From the NCBI GenBank assembly GCA_002415025.1, contig DIBR01000013.1:34283-60591 (forward strand): a stretch of DNA of 26,309 bases, in the 5' to 3' direction. Below, piece after piece: positions 1-7,469 of the stretch. Position 1 is the first letter of the stretch, and each line of letters starts with the position of its first letter. This DNA is from Spongiibacteraceae bacterium UBA5047 (GTDB lineage Bacteria; Pseudomonadota; Gammaproteobacteria; Pseudomonadales; Spongiibacteraceae). The position numbers and the translations under genes were made by a program. The notes beneath the pieces were generated by a model. It did not search any database. It was not told the origin of the DNA and saw only the letters and a program-made list of their open reading frames with translations.

Positions 1-2
1 TT

Positions 3-362
3 GGCGACGTCTGCGACACCGACGATGACAACGATGGCGTGTTCGACGACTTTGATGCTGATGGCATTGAGAACGAAAAAATCTGCGCCGATGGGGAAAG
101 AATAGACTGCGACGACAACTGTCAATTTACCCGTAACCCGGATCAAAAAGACTTTGACGGCGATACCCGCGGTGATGCTTGCGATGATGATGCCGACGGT
201 GACGGCTTAAGTAACGATGACGAAGCCACGGCTAACTCCGACCCCTTGGACCCGGACTCGGATGACGACGGCGTGCTCGATGGCGCCGACCCATGCCCGA
301 CAACGCCCGGTGGCCCACTCGACCTGGATGGTGATGGCTGCCCGCCTATTTCAGGCCCTTGA
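3..362 (+). CDS. Thrombospondin type 3 repeat protein, C-terminal fragment
   Basis: The reading frame is open from the left edge, so the true start lies outside the window. The visible 119 residues are full of Asp-rich calcium-binding units of the DxDxDG kind, for example DTDDDNDGV, DDDADGDGL, DPDSDDDGV and DLDGDGC, with Cys residues spaced as in thrombospondin type 3 repeats. Such repeats bind calcium and usually belong to large secreted or cell-surface proteins, often next to an OmpA domain or adhesive domains. Here the protein ends shortly after the last repeat (CPPISGP), with no OmpA domain and no hydrophobic sorting tail. A rho-independent terminator follows. The domain type is clear; the function of the whole protein cannot be judged from this fragment. 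Confidence 0.8.
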   Translation, partial: GDVCDTDDDNDGVFDDFDADGIENEKICADGERIDCDDNCQFTRNPDQKDFDGDTRGDACDDDADGDGLSNDDEATANSDPLDPDSDDDGVLDGADPCPTTPGGPLDLDGDGCPPISGP

Positions 363-385
363 TTATCTGCTGAGTTTGACCACAG

Positions 386-414
386 GGGGTGACTTCGGTC
401 GCCCCTTTTTCTTT
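386..414 (+). terminator. Rho-independent terminator after the type 3 repeat gene
   Basis: GGGGTGAC and GTCGCCCC pair (one G-T wobble) around a TTCG tetraloop, followed by TTTTTCTTT. It sits 23 bp after the stop codon and separates the repeat gene from yjbQ. Confidence 0.85.
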
Positions 415-443
415 GTACGACTACATTTGCAGCCGGACTCACA

Positions 444-851
444 ATGATTGAAAAACTGTGCATCCCAGTCGATCATCAAGGCCTTCACGCCATCACTGAC
501 CGCTTGACCCGGGTGGTGTCACAGTCCGGCGTGAAAGAAGGCCTGTGCACGCTGTTTATCCAGCACACCTCCGCCAGCCTGCTCGTTCAGGAAAATTACG
601 ACCCTAGCGCCCGCGTAGACCTGGAAAACTGGCTGAATCGCCTTGTACCTGAAAACGACCCTCTATACACCCACACGCTTGAAGGCCCGGATGACATGCC
701 GGCCCATATCAAGGCCGCGCTGATTGCCAGCAGTCTGTCGATCCCGATCCTTGGGGCCCGTCTGGCTCTCGGCCAATGGCAGGGGGTTTACCTCTGGGAG
801 CATCGGCGCTTCCAGGGCGAACGCCAGATCCTTGTGCATATCAGCGGATAA
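444..851 (+). CDS. yjbQ: YjbQ/UPF0047 family protein
   Basis: This 135-residue protein has the length and all the signature blocks of the YjbQ (UPF0047) family: HTSASLLVQENYDPS near residues 41-55, the EGPDDMPAHIKAAL block in the middle, and LGQWQGVYLWEHR near the C-terminus. Members are small trimeric cytosolic proteins; several are annotated as secondary thiamine-phosphate synthases because they can rescue thiE mutants, but the physiological reaction is not settled. The ATG lies 30 bp after the T-run of the preceding terminator, so it must have its own promoter in that short gap. The ribosome binding site is weak. It is probably a single-gene unit, because a separate promoter for the next gene starts 11 bp after its stop. 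Family assignment is secure. Confidence 0.93.
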   Translation: MIEKLCIPVDHQGLHAITDRLTRVVSQSGVKEGLCTLFIQHTSASLLVQENYDPSARVDLENWLNRLVPENDPLYTHTLEGPDDMPAHIKAALIASSLSIPILGARLALGQWQGVYLWEHRRFQGERQILVHISG

Positions 852-861
852 ACGGTGAACC

Positions 862-894
862 ATTCAGCTTGAATTCAGTCTCAGAGTCGATAAT
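862..894 (+). promoter_or_regulatory. Direct-repeat operator (copy A) and -10 upstream of the ytfJ-like gene
   Basis: ATTCAGCTTGAATTCAG at 862-878 holds two TTCAG half-sites starting at 863 and 874, an 11-bp period. Ten bases later lies GATAAT (889-894), a good -10 hexamer, and there is no normal -35 box. This is the layout of PhoP/PmrA/OmpR-type activated promoters. The same 14 fixed bases recur at 13759 and 14954. The match is seen directly; the bound regulator is inferred to be the PhoP-like protein encoded at 15879-16559. Confidence 0.55.
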
Positions 895-900
895 GACCCC

Positions 901-933
901 ACCACCGGGCTTTCCGCCTGTGGTAATATTTTT
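901..933 (+). terminator. Hairpin with T-run at the predicted ytfJ transcript start
   Basis: ACCAC and GGC pair with GCC and GTGGT around TTTCC (901-924), with a small internal loop, followed by AATATTTTT. It could terminate the yjbQ transcript. It also begins almost exactly where the promoter at 862-894 should start transcription, so it could instead be a 5' stem-loop or weak attenuator of the ytfJ-like mRNA. Confidence 0.4.
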
Positions 934-972
934 GCGCCATATAAGGCTCCATAACAACACAGGAAACCGACA

Positions 973-1536
973 ATGCATCAACTGATCGCTCTGGCGTTTG
1001 CCAGCTTACTCCCCCTGTCCGCTCTGGCGGTCAGCATCGGCGAGCCGCTGCCCGATCTGCAGATCGACAAGAAAGGCGAGCTCGTTCTGAAAGGCAAGGA
1101 CGAAGTCGACTTTCAGCCCTGGAGCAGCAAGGCCCTGGACACGAAAGGCGCTGTACAAATTGTGCAGTACATGGCCGCTCGCCCGTCGTCGGAAAAGCAG
1201 ATACGCCCCTTCACTGACAAACTCGAAGAAACCGCCTATCCGGTAGAACTCCATCACGTTACTACCGTGGTCAACCTTGATGACGTTACTTTCGGCATGT
1301 CTGGCTTCGCGCTCTCAGAGCTTGAGAAAAACAAGCGCGTTTACCCCATGTCGACATTAGTGGGTGACTGGGACGGACTTGGCCTGAAAAAATGGGACCT
1401 CAAGCCAAAGTCATCGGCGCTGATTATTCTCGACGCCCAAGGCAAGGTGCTCTTTATGAAGGACGGGAAGCTCAATCCCCAGGAAATTGATCAGGCACTC
1501 GCCTTGATCGGCAAGGAAGTTGCGAAACGCCAGTAA
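973..1536 (+). CDS. ytfJ: YtfJ family periplasmic protein
   Basis: The 187-residue product closely matches the length and layout of E. coli YtfJ (about 184 residues). Residues 1-19 form a signal peptide ending at LSALA. The mature part is a thioredoxin-like fold related to alkyl hydroperoxide reductase but without the catalytic Cys pair; family blocks such as VQIVQYMAARPSSEKQ and the late SSALIILDAQGKVLFMKDGKL segment are visible. The role of YtfJ is not established. The start is supported by AGGAAA at 961-966, six bases before the ATG. Upstream lies operator copy A with a -10, suggesting control by the PhoP-like regulator of this region. Downstream is a perfect hairpin shared with a convergent gene. 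Confidence 0.85.
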   Translation: MHQLIALAFASLLPLSALAVSIGEPLPDLQIDKKGELVLKGKDEVDFQPWSSKALDTKGAVQIVQYMAARPSSEKQIRPFTDKLEETAYPVELHHVTTVVNLDDVTFGMSGFALSELEKNKRVYPMSTLVGDWDGLGLKKWDLKPKSSALIILDAQGKVLFMKDGKLNPQEIDQALALIGKEVAKRQ

Positions 1537-1583
1537 GATCGATCCGGCGTGCAACACGCCTGTCTGTTTAAATCTCGCAAAGA

Positions 1584-1612
1584 CGTACAGGAAGCGCCTC
1601 GCTTCCTGTACG
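1584..1612. terminator. Perfect 13-bp hairpin between convergent genes
   Basis: CGTACAGGAAGCG (1584-1596) and its exact complement (1600-1612) flank a 3-base loop. It lies between the stops of the ytfJ-like gene and the SRPBCC gene. The T-tract is absent on the plus side and weak on the minus side (TCTTT), so it may work as a bidirectional terminator or as a 3'-end stabiliser. Confidence 0.6.
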
Positions 1613-1632
1613 CCCAAACCCCGATGAGGTTT

Positions 1633-2154
1633 TCATCCAGCGCCTTGGACTGAGCCGGCCGCATGGTTTTCAGCATAGGCTTTAAACTTCTTGAACATCC
1701 GGCGAATAAACCAGCCCATCACCGGGCTAAACACCGGTAATATAAAGCGACTGGCGCCTTTGGGAGCCATGGCCATGCGCCAGGTAACCTTGCAGGTGCC
1801 ATCACCCAGGTCTTCTACCTGATAATCTTCCGCGAAAGATTCAATATTGTCCTTGGCCACATGGGTAAAGCAGAACGCCATGCGCTTGCCCGGCTCCCAG
1901 GCGATAAACTCTTCCCAGCCAACCATACCGCCGGACATAGTCACCGTACGGGTTGTGCCCAGCTTGAAAGGTCTGGGCGAGGTCCACTCCACTTTCTGGA
2001 TGGGGTCTGCCCAGACCGTCCAGGCGTGAGCGTCCTCAAAGACCTCAAATATTTGCTCCGGTGTGGCCCTCACAACTTCCGTCGCGGGAAAGCAATGTGG
2101 CGCATTGGCAAAAAACTCAAGGCCAACCGGGGTGCAGGGAAAACGTGATTCCAT
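1633..2154 (-). CDS. SRPBCC (START/Bet v1-like) family protein
   Basis: This 173-residue protein has the SRPBCC pattern: an N-terminal strand followed by ATPEQIFEVFEDAHAWTVWADPIQKVEWTS, a middle strand pair around GTTRTVTMSGGMVGWEEFIAWEPGKRMAFCF, and a long C-terminal amphipathic helix (VMGWFIRRMFKKFKAYAEN). Such helix-grip folds bind hydrophobic ligands such as lipids, sterols or polyketides; many members are annotated polyketide cyclase/dehydrase, but no catalytic residue can be assigned here. The ATG is preceded by AGGA seven bases upstream. It is divergent from the GMC/aldehyde dehydrogenase pair, and the shared upstream region holds an imperfect palindrome at 2186-2215. A supporting role in metabolism of a hydrophobic alcohol is possible but only inferred from position. 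Confidence 0.82.
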   Translation of the reverse strand: MESRFPCTPVGLEFFANAPHCFPATEVVRATPEQIFEVFEDAHAWTVWADPIQKVEWTSPRPFKLGTTRTVTMSGGMVGWEEFIAWEPGKRMAFCFTHVAKDNIESFAEDYQVEDLGDGTCKVTWRMAMAPKGASRFILPVFSPVMGWFIRRMFKKFKAYAENHAAGSVQGAG

Positions 2155-2185
2155 CGGATTATCCTGTCGATTTCGTAAAGTAAAT

Positions 2186-2215
2186 GTAGAAAATTTAATT
2201 CGCGAATCAATCTAC
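2186..2215. promoter_or_regulatory. Imperfect palindrome in the SRPBCC/GMC divergent region
   Basis: A perfect 10-bp palindrome, ATTCGCGAAT (2198-2207), is flanked by GTAGA (2186-2190) and TCTAC (2211-2215), which are complementary but off-centre by two bases. It lies 32-61 bp upstream of the SRPBCC start and could be an operator. No regulator is identified. Confidence 0.3.
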
Positions 2216-2412
2216 CACCCCCCAGTTTCACTTTACAAGCGTATAGTAATTTCCGACCATAACGCCCCGGATACCTCAATGGGTGGTCAGATGGAAACGC
2301 AGCCGCGAAAAGGGCACCCTAGATAGAGACACCGGCTGCGCTTCGGGCTGAAAATAGCCGCGAGCAACGCGGAAACACTCATTGCCACAGCACACTACAG
2401 GGCATCTCACTG

Positions 2413-4023
2413 ATGACAGATAGCAACACAGAAACGTACGATTACATTATCGTGGGCGCGGGCTCAGCCGGTTGCGCGCTCGCAAACCGCCTCAGCCGGG
2501 AAGCCAGCCGCCGCGTGCTGCTGCTTGAAGCCGGCGGCAAAGATAGCAACCCGATGGTCCATATCCCGCTCGGCTTTGCCTTCACCATGAAAGATCCCAA
2601 ATCGAGCTGGTGCTACAAAACCGAACCCGAACCGAACATGAACGACCGTGAAATGGACTGGCCGCGCGGAAAGCTGCTCGGCGGTTCCAGCTCCATCAAC
2701 GGCATGGTGTATATCCGCGGCCAAAAGCAGGACTACGATGAGTGGGCCGCGCAGGGCAACCGGGGCTGGTCCTACGACGACTTACTGCCCTACTTTCGAC
2801 GCTCTGAGCACAATGTTCGTGGTGCCAGCCAGTATCACGGCATTGGCGGCCCGTTGTGGGTTGACGAGCCCGCCGACAAAATGGAGCTGGCCCAGCTCTA
2901 TATCCAGGCCGGCATCGAGTCAGGCATTCCGTATAACGAAGACTTTAACGGCGAGAGTCAGGAAGGTATTGGCTACTACCAACTGAATATCAAAAACGGA
3001 ATGCGCCAAAGCACGGCCAAAACCTTCCTGGCGCAATGCATTGATAGACCGAACCTGGATTTGCAAATCAACGCCCTCACCACAAAAATCGAATTCGAGG
3101 GCAAAAAGGCGGTCGCCATCAAGTATCGGCAAAAAGGCCAGGAAAAACGCGCTGAATGCCGCGCTGAAATCATTCTCTGTGGCGGCACCATAAACTCACC
3201 ACAATTGCTCGAACTGTCAGGCGTCGGCCGCGCAGAATTTCTGCAGCAGATGGGTATCAAGCTTGTTCACGACTTGCCCGGCGTGGGTGAAAACCTTCAG
3301 GATCACCTGACGGTGAACACGCAATGCTCGCTCACCGGCGTACCCACCTTCCACGAAGAGCTCAAACCACTAGGCATGATAAAAAACCTGAGCAAGCTTG
3401 CCTTCAAGCGTAAAGGCCTGCTTATTCACCCGGCTTCCCAGGTGGGTGCGTTCTTCAGGACCGGTGACGATGTTGATCGCCCCGATGCGCAGATACACTT
3501 CACACCCGCTGCGGGCGAACCCGACGAAAAGGGTCGCATCAACCCTCTGCCCGGCACCACTGCTACGGTTTGCTATCTGCGGCCAAGCAGTCGCGGCTCA
3601 GTTCATATCAAGGCGCGAAATCCGGAGACCCACCCCGCCATTCGCGCCAACTATCTGGCAACCGACAGCGATATCGAACGCACCATTGCTGCGGTACAAA
3701 AAACCCGCGCTATCTACAACGCCCCCACGCTGAAGAAATATCATCGCGGCGAGCTACAACCTGGCCCGCAAGCGGACACCGACGAGAAAGTCCTGGAGCA
3801 TATTCGTGCCATTGGCGAGTCGGTTTATCACCCCGTTGGCACCTGCAAAATGGGCAAGGACGACATGGCCGTTGTCGACGACCGCCTGCGTGTACGCGGC
3901 ATTGAAAACCTGCGGATTGCCGACGGTTCCATCATACCTACCATTTTATCCGGCAACACCAATGCCACCTGCGTATTGATTGGTGAGCGGTGTGCCGATT
4001 TTATCCTGAACAATGAAGACTAG
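2413..4023 (+). CDS. GMC-family FAD alcohol dehydrogenase
   Basis: The 536-residue protein has the full GMC oxidoreductase plan. The FAD-binding GAGSAG lies at residues 15-20, followed by the ribose-binding LLLEAGG. GMC signature 1 (PRGKLLGGSSSIN) is at 84-96 and signature 2 (GTINSPQLLELSGVG) at about 258-272. The catalytic His is H473 in the YHPVGTCKMG motif, and its partner Asn is N515 in SGNTNA. The family oxidises primary alcohols, including choline, long-chain alcohols and polyethylene glycol; the sequence does not fix the substrate. There is no signal peptide, so it is cytosolic or peripheral. The aldehyde dehydrogenase starts 9 bp after its stop, which implies one operon and a two-step oxidation of alcohol to aldehyde to acid. 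The name choline dehydrogenase would over-claim. Confidence 0.92.
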   Translation: MTDSNTETYDYIIVGAGSAGCALANRLSREASRRVLLLEAGGKDSNPMVHIPLGFAFTMKDPKSSWCYKTEPEPNMNDREMDWPRGKLLGGSSSINGMVYIRGQKQDYDEWAAQGNRGWSYDDLLPYFRRSEHNVRGASQYHGIGGPLWVDEPADKMELAQLYIQAGIESGIPYNEDFNGESQEGIGYYQLNIKNGMRQSTAKTFLAQCIDRPNLDLQINALTTKIEFEGKKAVAIKYRQKGQEKRAECRAEIILCGGTINSPQLLELSGVGRAEFLQQMGIKLVHDLPGVGENLQDHLTVNTQCSLTGVPTFHEELKPLGMIKNLSKLAFKRKGLLIHPASQVGAFFRTGDDVDRPDAQIHFTPAAGEPDEKGRINPLPGTTATVCYLRPSSRGSVHIKARNPETHPAIRANYLATDSDIERTIAAVQKTRAIYNAPTLKKYHRGELQPGPQADTDEKVLEHIRAIGESVYHPVGTCKMGKDDMAVVDDRLRVRGIENLRIADGSIIPTILSGNTNATCVLIGERCADFILNNED

Positions 4024-4032
4024 GAGTTCGCC

Positions 4033-5481
4033 ATGAGCACTCAACCCTCCATCGAATCTGTGACCGAGCCTTTGCAACAATTGCTGGACCTGCAACGCAG
4101 CGCTTTCATGCGCGAAGGGGAAGTCGCACTGGAAACGCGCATCGACCGACTCAATCGCTGCATCGCCATGCTGGTAGATCATCAAACCGAGATCTGCGAA
4201 GCGGTTAACGAAGACTTTGGCTGCCGTTCTCGACACGTCACCTTGATGACGGACATTTTCACTTCCGTGGGTTCCTTGAAGTTTGTCAAAAAGAACCTGA
4301 AGAAATGGATGAAGCCGGAAAAACGCAAAGCGCCCGTACCGATGAACCTGTTTGGCGCCACCGCCCGGATTCACTATCAACCCAAGGGCGTAATCGGCAT
4401 CATGACGCCGTGGAACGTGCCGGTAAATATGATTTTCAGCCCGCTGGCTGACGCAATCGGTGCCGGCAATCGCGTCATGATCAAGCCATCGGAATTTACG
4501 CCAAAAACAGCAGAAGTTATGCAGAGGCTGTTTCGTGAGTATTTCGAAGACAGCGAAATATCCATCGTCACTGGCGGAGCCGAAGTCGGCGCGGCCTTCA
4601 GCTCGCTCGCATTTGACCATCTTATTTTCACCGGCGCGACCAGCATCGGCAAACTGGTAATGAAAGCTGCTGCAGAAAACCTGACCCCGGTAACCCTGGA
4701 GCTCGGCGGAAAATCACCCGTCATTGTGTCCGACAGCGGCAACCTGGAAGAGTATGCGGAGAAGCTGATTGCCGGCAAGTCCATGAATGGCGGGCAACTG
4801 TGTATTTCACCGGATTACTGCTTCGTTCCGGCCAGCAGACTTGAAGCCTTTATTACCACCTGCAAAAACACCATCAAAACGATGTTCCCCACAATTGCCG
4901 ACAACCCCGACTTTGTATCGGTAATCAACGAGCGTCATTTTGACCGGGTGAAAGGCTATATCGACGAAGCCAGGGAAGCGGGAACGCGGATAGTAGAACT
5001 CAACCCGGCCAATGAAGACTGGAACGATCGCGCGCGTCACAAGATTCCGCTGCATCTTATTGTTGAGCCATCCGATGATTTGAAATGTATGCAAGACGAG
5101 ATTTTCGGCCCGATACTGAACATTAAAACTTACCGGACTGTCGACGAATGTCTCGAGTTCATCGCACAGCGGCCACGACCACTCGCCATGTACTACTTTG
5201 GCAATGACAAAATAGAACGCGAGCATATTCTTGCGAACTCCATTGCCGGCGGCGTTACCGTGAATGACATTGCCATGCACGTAGCCTGTGACGACATGCC
5301 TTTTGGTGGGGTGGGCAATAGCGGCATCGGCAACTACCGTGGCTTCGAAGGTTTCCGCACCTTCAGTCATGCCAAATCAGTGTTCTCGCAGGGCTTTGTC
5401 AATCTGGCGAAGCTTGCGGGCACCTTGCCGCCCTATAGCGACAAGGTCGATAAGATGATGGCCCAGCAAATCAAGAAGTAG
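4033..5481 (+). CDS. Aldehyde dehydrogenase, coniferyl-aldehyde dehydrogenase type
   Basis: The 482-residue product is a complete ALDH of the shorter class 3-like group, which includes bacterial coniferyl aldehyde dehydrogenases. The general base is E223 in LELGGKSP, and the catalytic nucleophile is C257 in NGGQLCISPDY; their 34-residue spacing is the class 3 spacing. TPWNVPVNMIFSPL and the FTGATSIGKLV Rossmann loop (cofactor-binding) are present, as is the late MPFGGVGNSGIGNYRG block. It should convert an aldehyde to a carboxylic acid with NAD(P)+. A ribosome binding site (AGGAG) overlaps the stop of the upstream GMC gene, so the two are probably co-transcribed and the natural substrate is likely the aldehyde made by that enzyme. 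A strong terminator follows. Substrate specificity is uncertain. Confidence 0.92.
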   Translation: MSTQPSIESVTEPLQQLLDLQRSAFMREGEVALETRIDRLNRCIAMLVDHQTEICEAVNEDFGCRSRHVTLMTDIFTSVGSLKFVKKNLKKWMKPEKRKAPVPMNLFGATARIHYQPKGVIGIMTPWNVPVNMIFSPLADAIGAGNRVMIKPSEFTPKTAEVMQRLFREYFEDSEISIVTGGAEVGAAFSSLAFDHLIFTGATSIGKLVMKAAAENLTPVTLELGGKSPVIVSDSGNLEEYAEKLIAGKSMNGGQLCISPDYCFVPASRLEAFITTCKNTIKTMFPTIADNPDFVSVINERHFDRVKGYIDEAREAGTRIVELNPANEDWNDRARHKIPLHLIVEPSDDLKCMQDEIFGPILNIKTYRTVDECLEFIAQRPRPLAMYYFGNDKIEREHILANSIAGGVTVNDIAMHVACDDMPFGGVGNSGIGNYRGFEGFRTFSHAKSVFSQGFVNLAKLAGTLPPYSDKVDKMMAQQIKK

Positions 5482-5488
5482 CACTTAC

Positions 5489-5523
5489 CGGGCGTCGCAA
5501 AATCACTTTGCGACGCCCGCTTT
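5489..5523 (+). terminator. Rho-independent terminator of the GMC/ALDH operon
   Basis: A perfect 13-bp stem (5489-5501 with 5507-5519) and a 5-base loop, followed by CTTTC, starts 8 bp after the aldehyde dehydrogenase stop. Confidence 0.85.
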
Positions 5524-5621
5524 CAATCTGTTTGCATCTCCCGACAGGTGTGAATATTTCCAGAGACGTGTTTCCCAGTTTTTCAAACCGGGCGAATTAA
5601 CGCTCAAACCCTGCCGACTTT

Positions 5622-5649
5622 TTGCGACCCTGCGCAAAGTTTCTACACT
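5622..5649 (+). promoter_or_regulatory. Possible sigma-70 promoter of the outer-membrane barrel gene
   Basis: TTGCGA (5622-5627) and TACACT (5644-5649) are separated by 16 bp, 48 bp before the ATG. The inverted repeat TTTGCG/CGCAAA at 5621-5638 overlaps the -35 box and could be an operator. This is pattern match only. Confidence 0.35.
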
Positions 5650-5697
5650 CTGACTACGTAAGAGTTGCTGAAATCATTCCATACGGGAGATTCAGCA

Positions 5698-6270
5698 ATG
5701 AAAGAAAAAATTCTGGCTTTAACACTGGTTGCACTGTGTGCATCGCCTGTCATGGCAAAAGAGGGTCTGATGCTCGGCCTTGGTGCGGGTAAAGGCGAAC
5801 TCGATTTAGACGAAGGCAGTAATTTTCCCAACGCCGATACTGACGACGAAGACGGCACCCGCAACGCACTCATTGGCTATCGGGTTGGCGATGGTCTGGC
5901 CTTTGAACTTGGCTACCACGATCTCGGCGAATTCGAGGTCAGCAATGGCCTGACGTCGCTGAGCGGTGAAACAGACTCCGTATCGCTCTCTGCCCTGGTC
6001 GGCCTTCCGCTAACCGAACGTTTCAGCATCTTCGGCCGTGCCGGTTTCCACCACTGGAATGTCGACACACGCAGTACCGCGTTCGGCCCGCGTACCAACG
6101 ACGAAGCTAACGGTACCGACGTTATGTACGGCGCAGGCATTCGTGGCGAAATCAGCGAAATGGCCGCCATCCGCCTGCAATATGATGTGATGAAACTGTC
6201 TGACGAAGAAGACGATGCCGACATCGGCGATTACGATGTTGCCTCGGTTGTACTCGAGCTGACGTTATAA
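5698..6270 (+). CDS. Small outer-membrane beta-barrel protein
   Basis: The chosen ATG gives 190 residues with a clear 20-residue signal peptide ending PVMA, and GGGAG lies eight bases upstream; an in-frame start further upstream at 5665 would spoil the signal peptide. The mature protein alternates polar and hydrophobic residues in strand-length runs with Gly/Tyr-rich turns (GLGAGKGELD, IGYRVGDGLAFELGYHDLGEF, VMYGAGIRGEI) and ends in VASVVLELTL, a barrel-type C-terminus. This fits the 8-stranded OmpA/OmpW-like barrel group (outer membrane protein beta-barrel domain). Surface loops are acidic. The ligand or function is unknown. It is a single-gene unit between two terminators. Confidence 0.8.
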   Translation: MKEKILALTLVALCASPVMAKEGLMLGLGAGKGELDLDEGSNFPNADTDDEDGTRNALIGYRVGDGLAFELGYHDLGEFEVSNGLTSLSGETDSVSLSALVGLPLTERFSIFGRAGFHHWNVDTRSTAFGPRTNDEANGTDVMYGAGIRGEISEMAAIRLQYDVMKLSDEEDDADIGDYDVASVVLELTL

Positions 6271-6289
6271 CCGGCCGCCATAGGCGCAA

Positions 6290-6327
6290 GCACGGGCCGC
6301 GCTTCTACGGCTCGTGCTCGGTCTTTT
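6290..6327 (+). terminator. Rho-independent terminator after the barrel gene
   Basis: GCACGGGCC (6290-6298) pairs with GGCTCGTGC (6309-6317), with one G-T wobble, and is followed by TCGGTCTTTT. The T-run reaches into the stop codon of the convergent LLM-class gene. Confidence 0.7.
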
Positions 6328-7348
6328 AGCCTCGACCGCTCAAACGCTTCAAGTCGGCGATAATGCCCGGCCACACCTCGGGCGACGATTGATAAGGTGC
6401 ATAAATGCTGAGGCGGTCCGCGTCCGCCCCATACTTTTCATAGAGTTGGGCAGCAATGGTATCCGGCTCACCAACCACAGCGAATGCTCGCAGAAAATCA
6501 TCATCAACAAGGTCGGCCATTTCCTGCCAACGCCCCTCTTTCGACATGCGGTTGAGCGTTGGGTGTAAATCGTCCACTCCCACGGCAGCCATGGGTGGCG
6601 TGTAGGCGGGCGTTGAACCGTAGAATGCGAGCAAACCTTTTACAGTCGCCTTGGCGGCTTCAAACTCCTGCTCATTACTGCCGGTAACGCATATCGCGGC
6701 TATTTGCAGAGTAAAATCACTGCGAGAGCGTCCGCCTTTCGCCAAACCTCGCTCGACGGCCGGCAATTGCTGGTTGCGAACAAAGGGAATGGTATTAAAG
6801 GGGTGTACGATAAGCCCGTCGGCGACTTCGCCGGCAACTTCCGTCATTTTCGGCCCCAGCGCACCCAGCAAGATCGGTGGCACGCCATATTCCAGTGGCC
6901 CCGGATTAAACATCGGGGTCATTAATGTATGCCGATAGAAGCGCCCGTCAAAATCAAGCCGGGTGCCATTCTGAAAGCAATCGAAAAAAGCTTTCACTGC
7001 CTGAATATATTCACGCATGCGCGGCGCCGGCGGGTCGAAATCCAATCCGAAACGTTTTTCAATATGGGTTTTTATTTGCGGCCCGATCCCCAGCAAAAAC
7101 TTGCCCTTGGAATAACGCTGCAGGTCGAAAGCCTGGTAGGCAATATGCGAGGGGTTGCGGGGAAACGCTACGGCGATGCCCGTTGCTATATCAAGCTGAG
7201 GCTGCGCCTGCGATGCCAGCACCAGCGGAAAAAAGGGATCCCGGCTACCTTCAAGGGTATAAATCCCGTCATATCCAGCCTCCGCAATGCGCCCGGCCTC
7301 CTCGCCGGCAGTCTCCATATCAGCATAAAACGGCCCGTCAATTTTCAT
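6326..7348 (-). CDS. LLM-class flavin/F420-dependent oxidoreductase
   Basis: The 340-residue product has the bacterial luciferase-like monooxygenase TIM-barrel pattern: an N-terminal strand and helix (AEEAGYDGIYTLEGSRDPFFPLVLA in outline), the FPRNPSHIAYQAFDLQRYSKGKFLLGIGPQ block, then PPILLGALGPKMTEVAGEVADGLIVHPFN. It most resembles the group annotated as F420-dependent oxidoreductases of the TIGR03617 type. Whether the cofactor is F420 or FMN cannot be decided from sequence; in a Gammaproteobacterium FMN is plausible. It probably oxidises or reduces a small organic substrate. It is divergent from a TetR regulator, with 121 bp between them, so local repression by that regulator is likely. 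Confidence 0.85.
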   Translation of the reverse strand: MKIDGPFYADMETAGEEAGRIAEAGYDGIYTLEGSRDPFFPLVLASQAQPQLDIATGIAVAFPRNPSHIAYQAFDLQRYSKGKFLLGIGPQIKTHIEKRFGLDFDPPAPRMREYIQAVKAFFDCFQNGTRLDFDGRFYRHTLMTPMFNPGPLEYGVPPILLGALGPKMTEVAGEVADGLIVHPFNTIPFVRNQQLPAVERGLAKGGRSRSDFTLQIAAICVTGSNEQEFEAAKATVKGLLAFYGSTPAYTPPMAAVGVDDLHPTLNRMSKEGRWQEMADLVDDDFLRAFAVVGEPDTIAAQLYEKYGADADRLSIYAPYQSSPEVWPGIIADLKRLSGRG

Positions 7349-7412
7349 GCGTGCTACTCTCTCGCTTAGTCATTCAACAATAACCGACCGATACTTTCAC
7401 TATCCACTCGTA

Positions 7413-7441
7413 TTGTCAAATTACACATAAGACAGTAGAGT
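7413..7441 (+). promoter_or_regulatory. Possible sigma-70 promoter of the TetR gene
   Basis: TTGTCA (7413-7418) and TAGAGT (7436-7441) are separated by 17 bp, ending 28 bp before the TTG start. The region is shared with the divergent LLM-class gene. No convincing TetR palindrome was found in it. Confidence 0.35.
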
Positions 7442-7469
7442 AAGCCCACGTATTACGAGAGACGGGACA

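Noticed and set aside
4807..5370. A 187-residue minus-strand open frame inside the aldehyde dehydrogenase gene
   Set aside because: It is antisense to a fully conserved ALDH and shows no domain or start signals.
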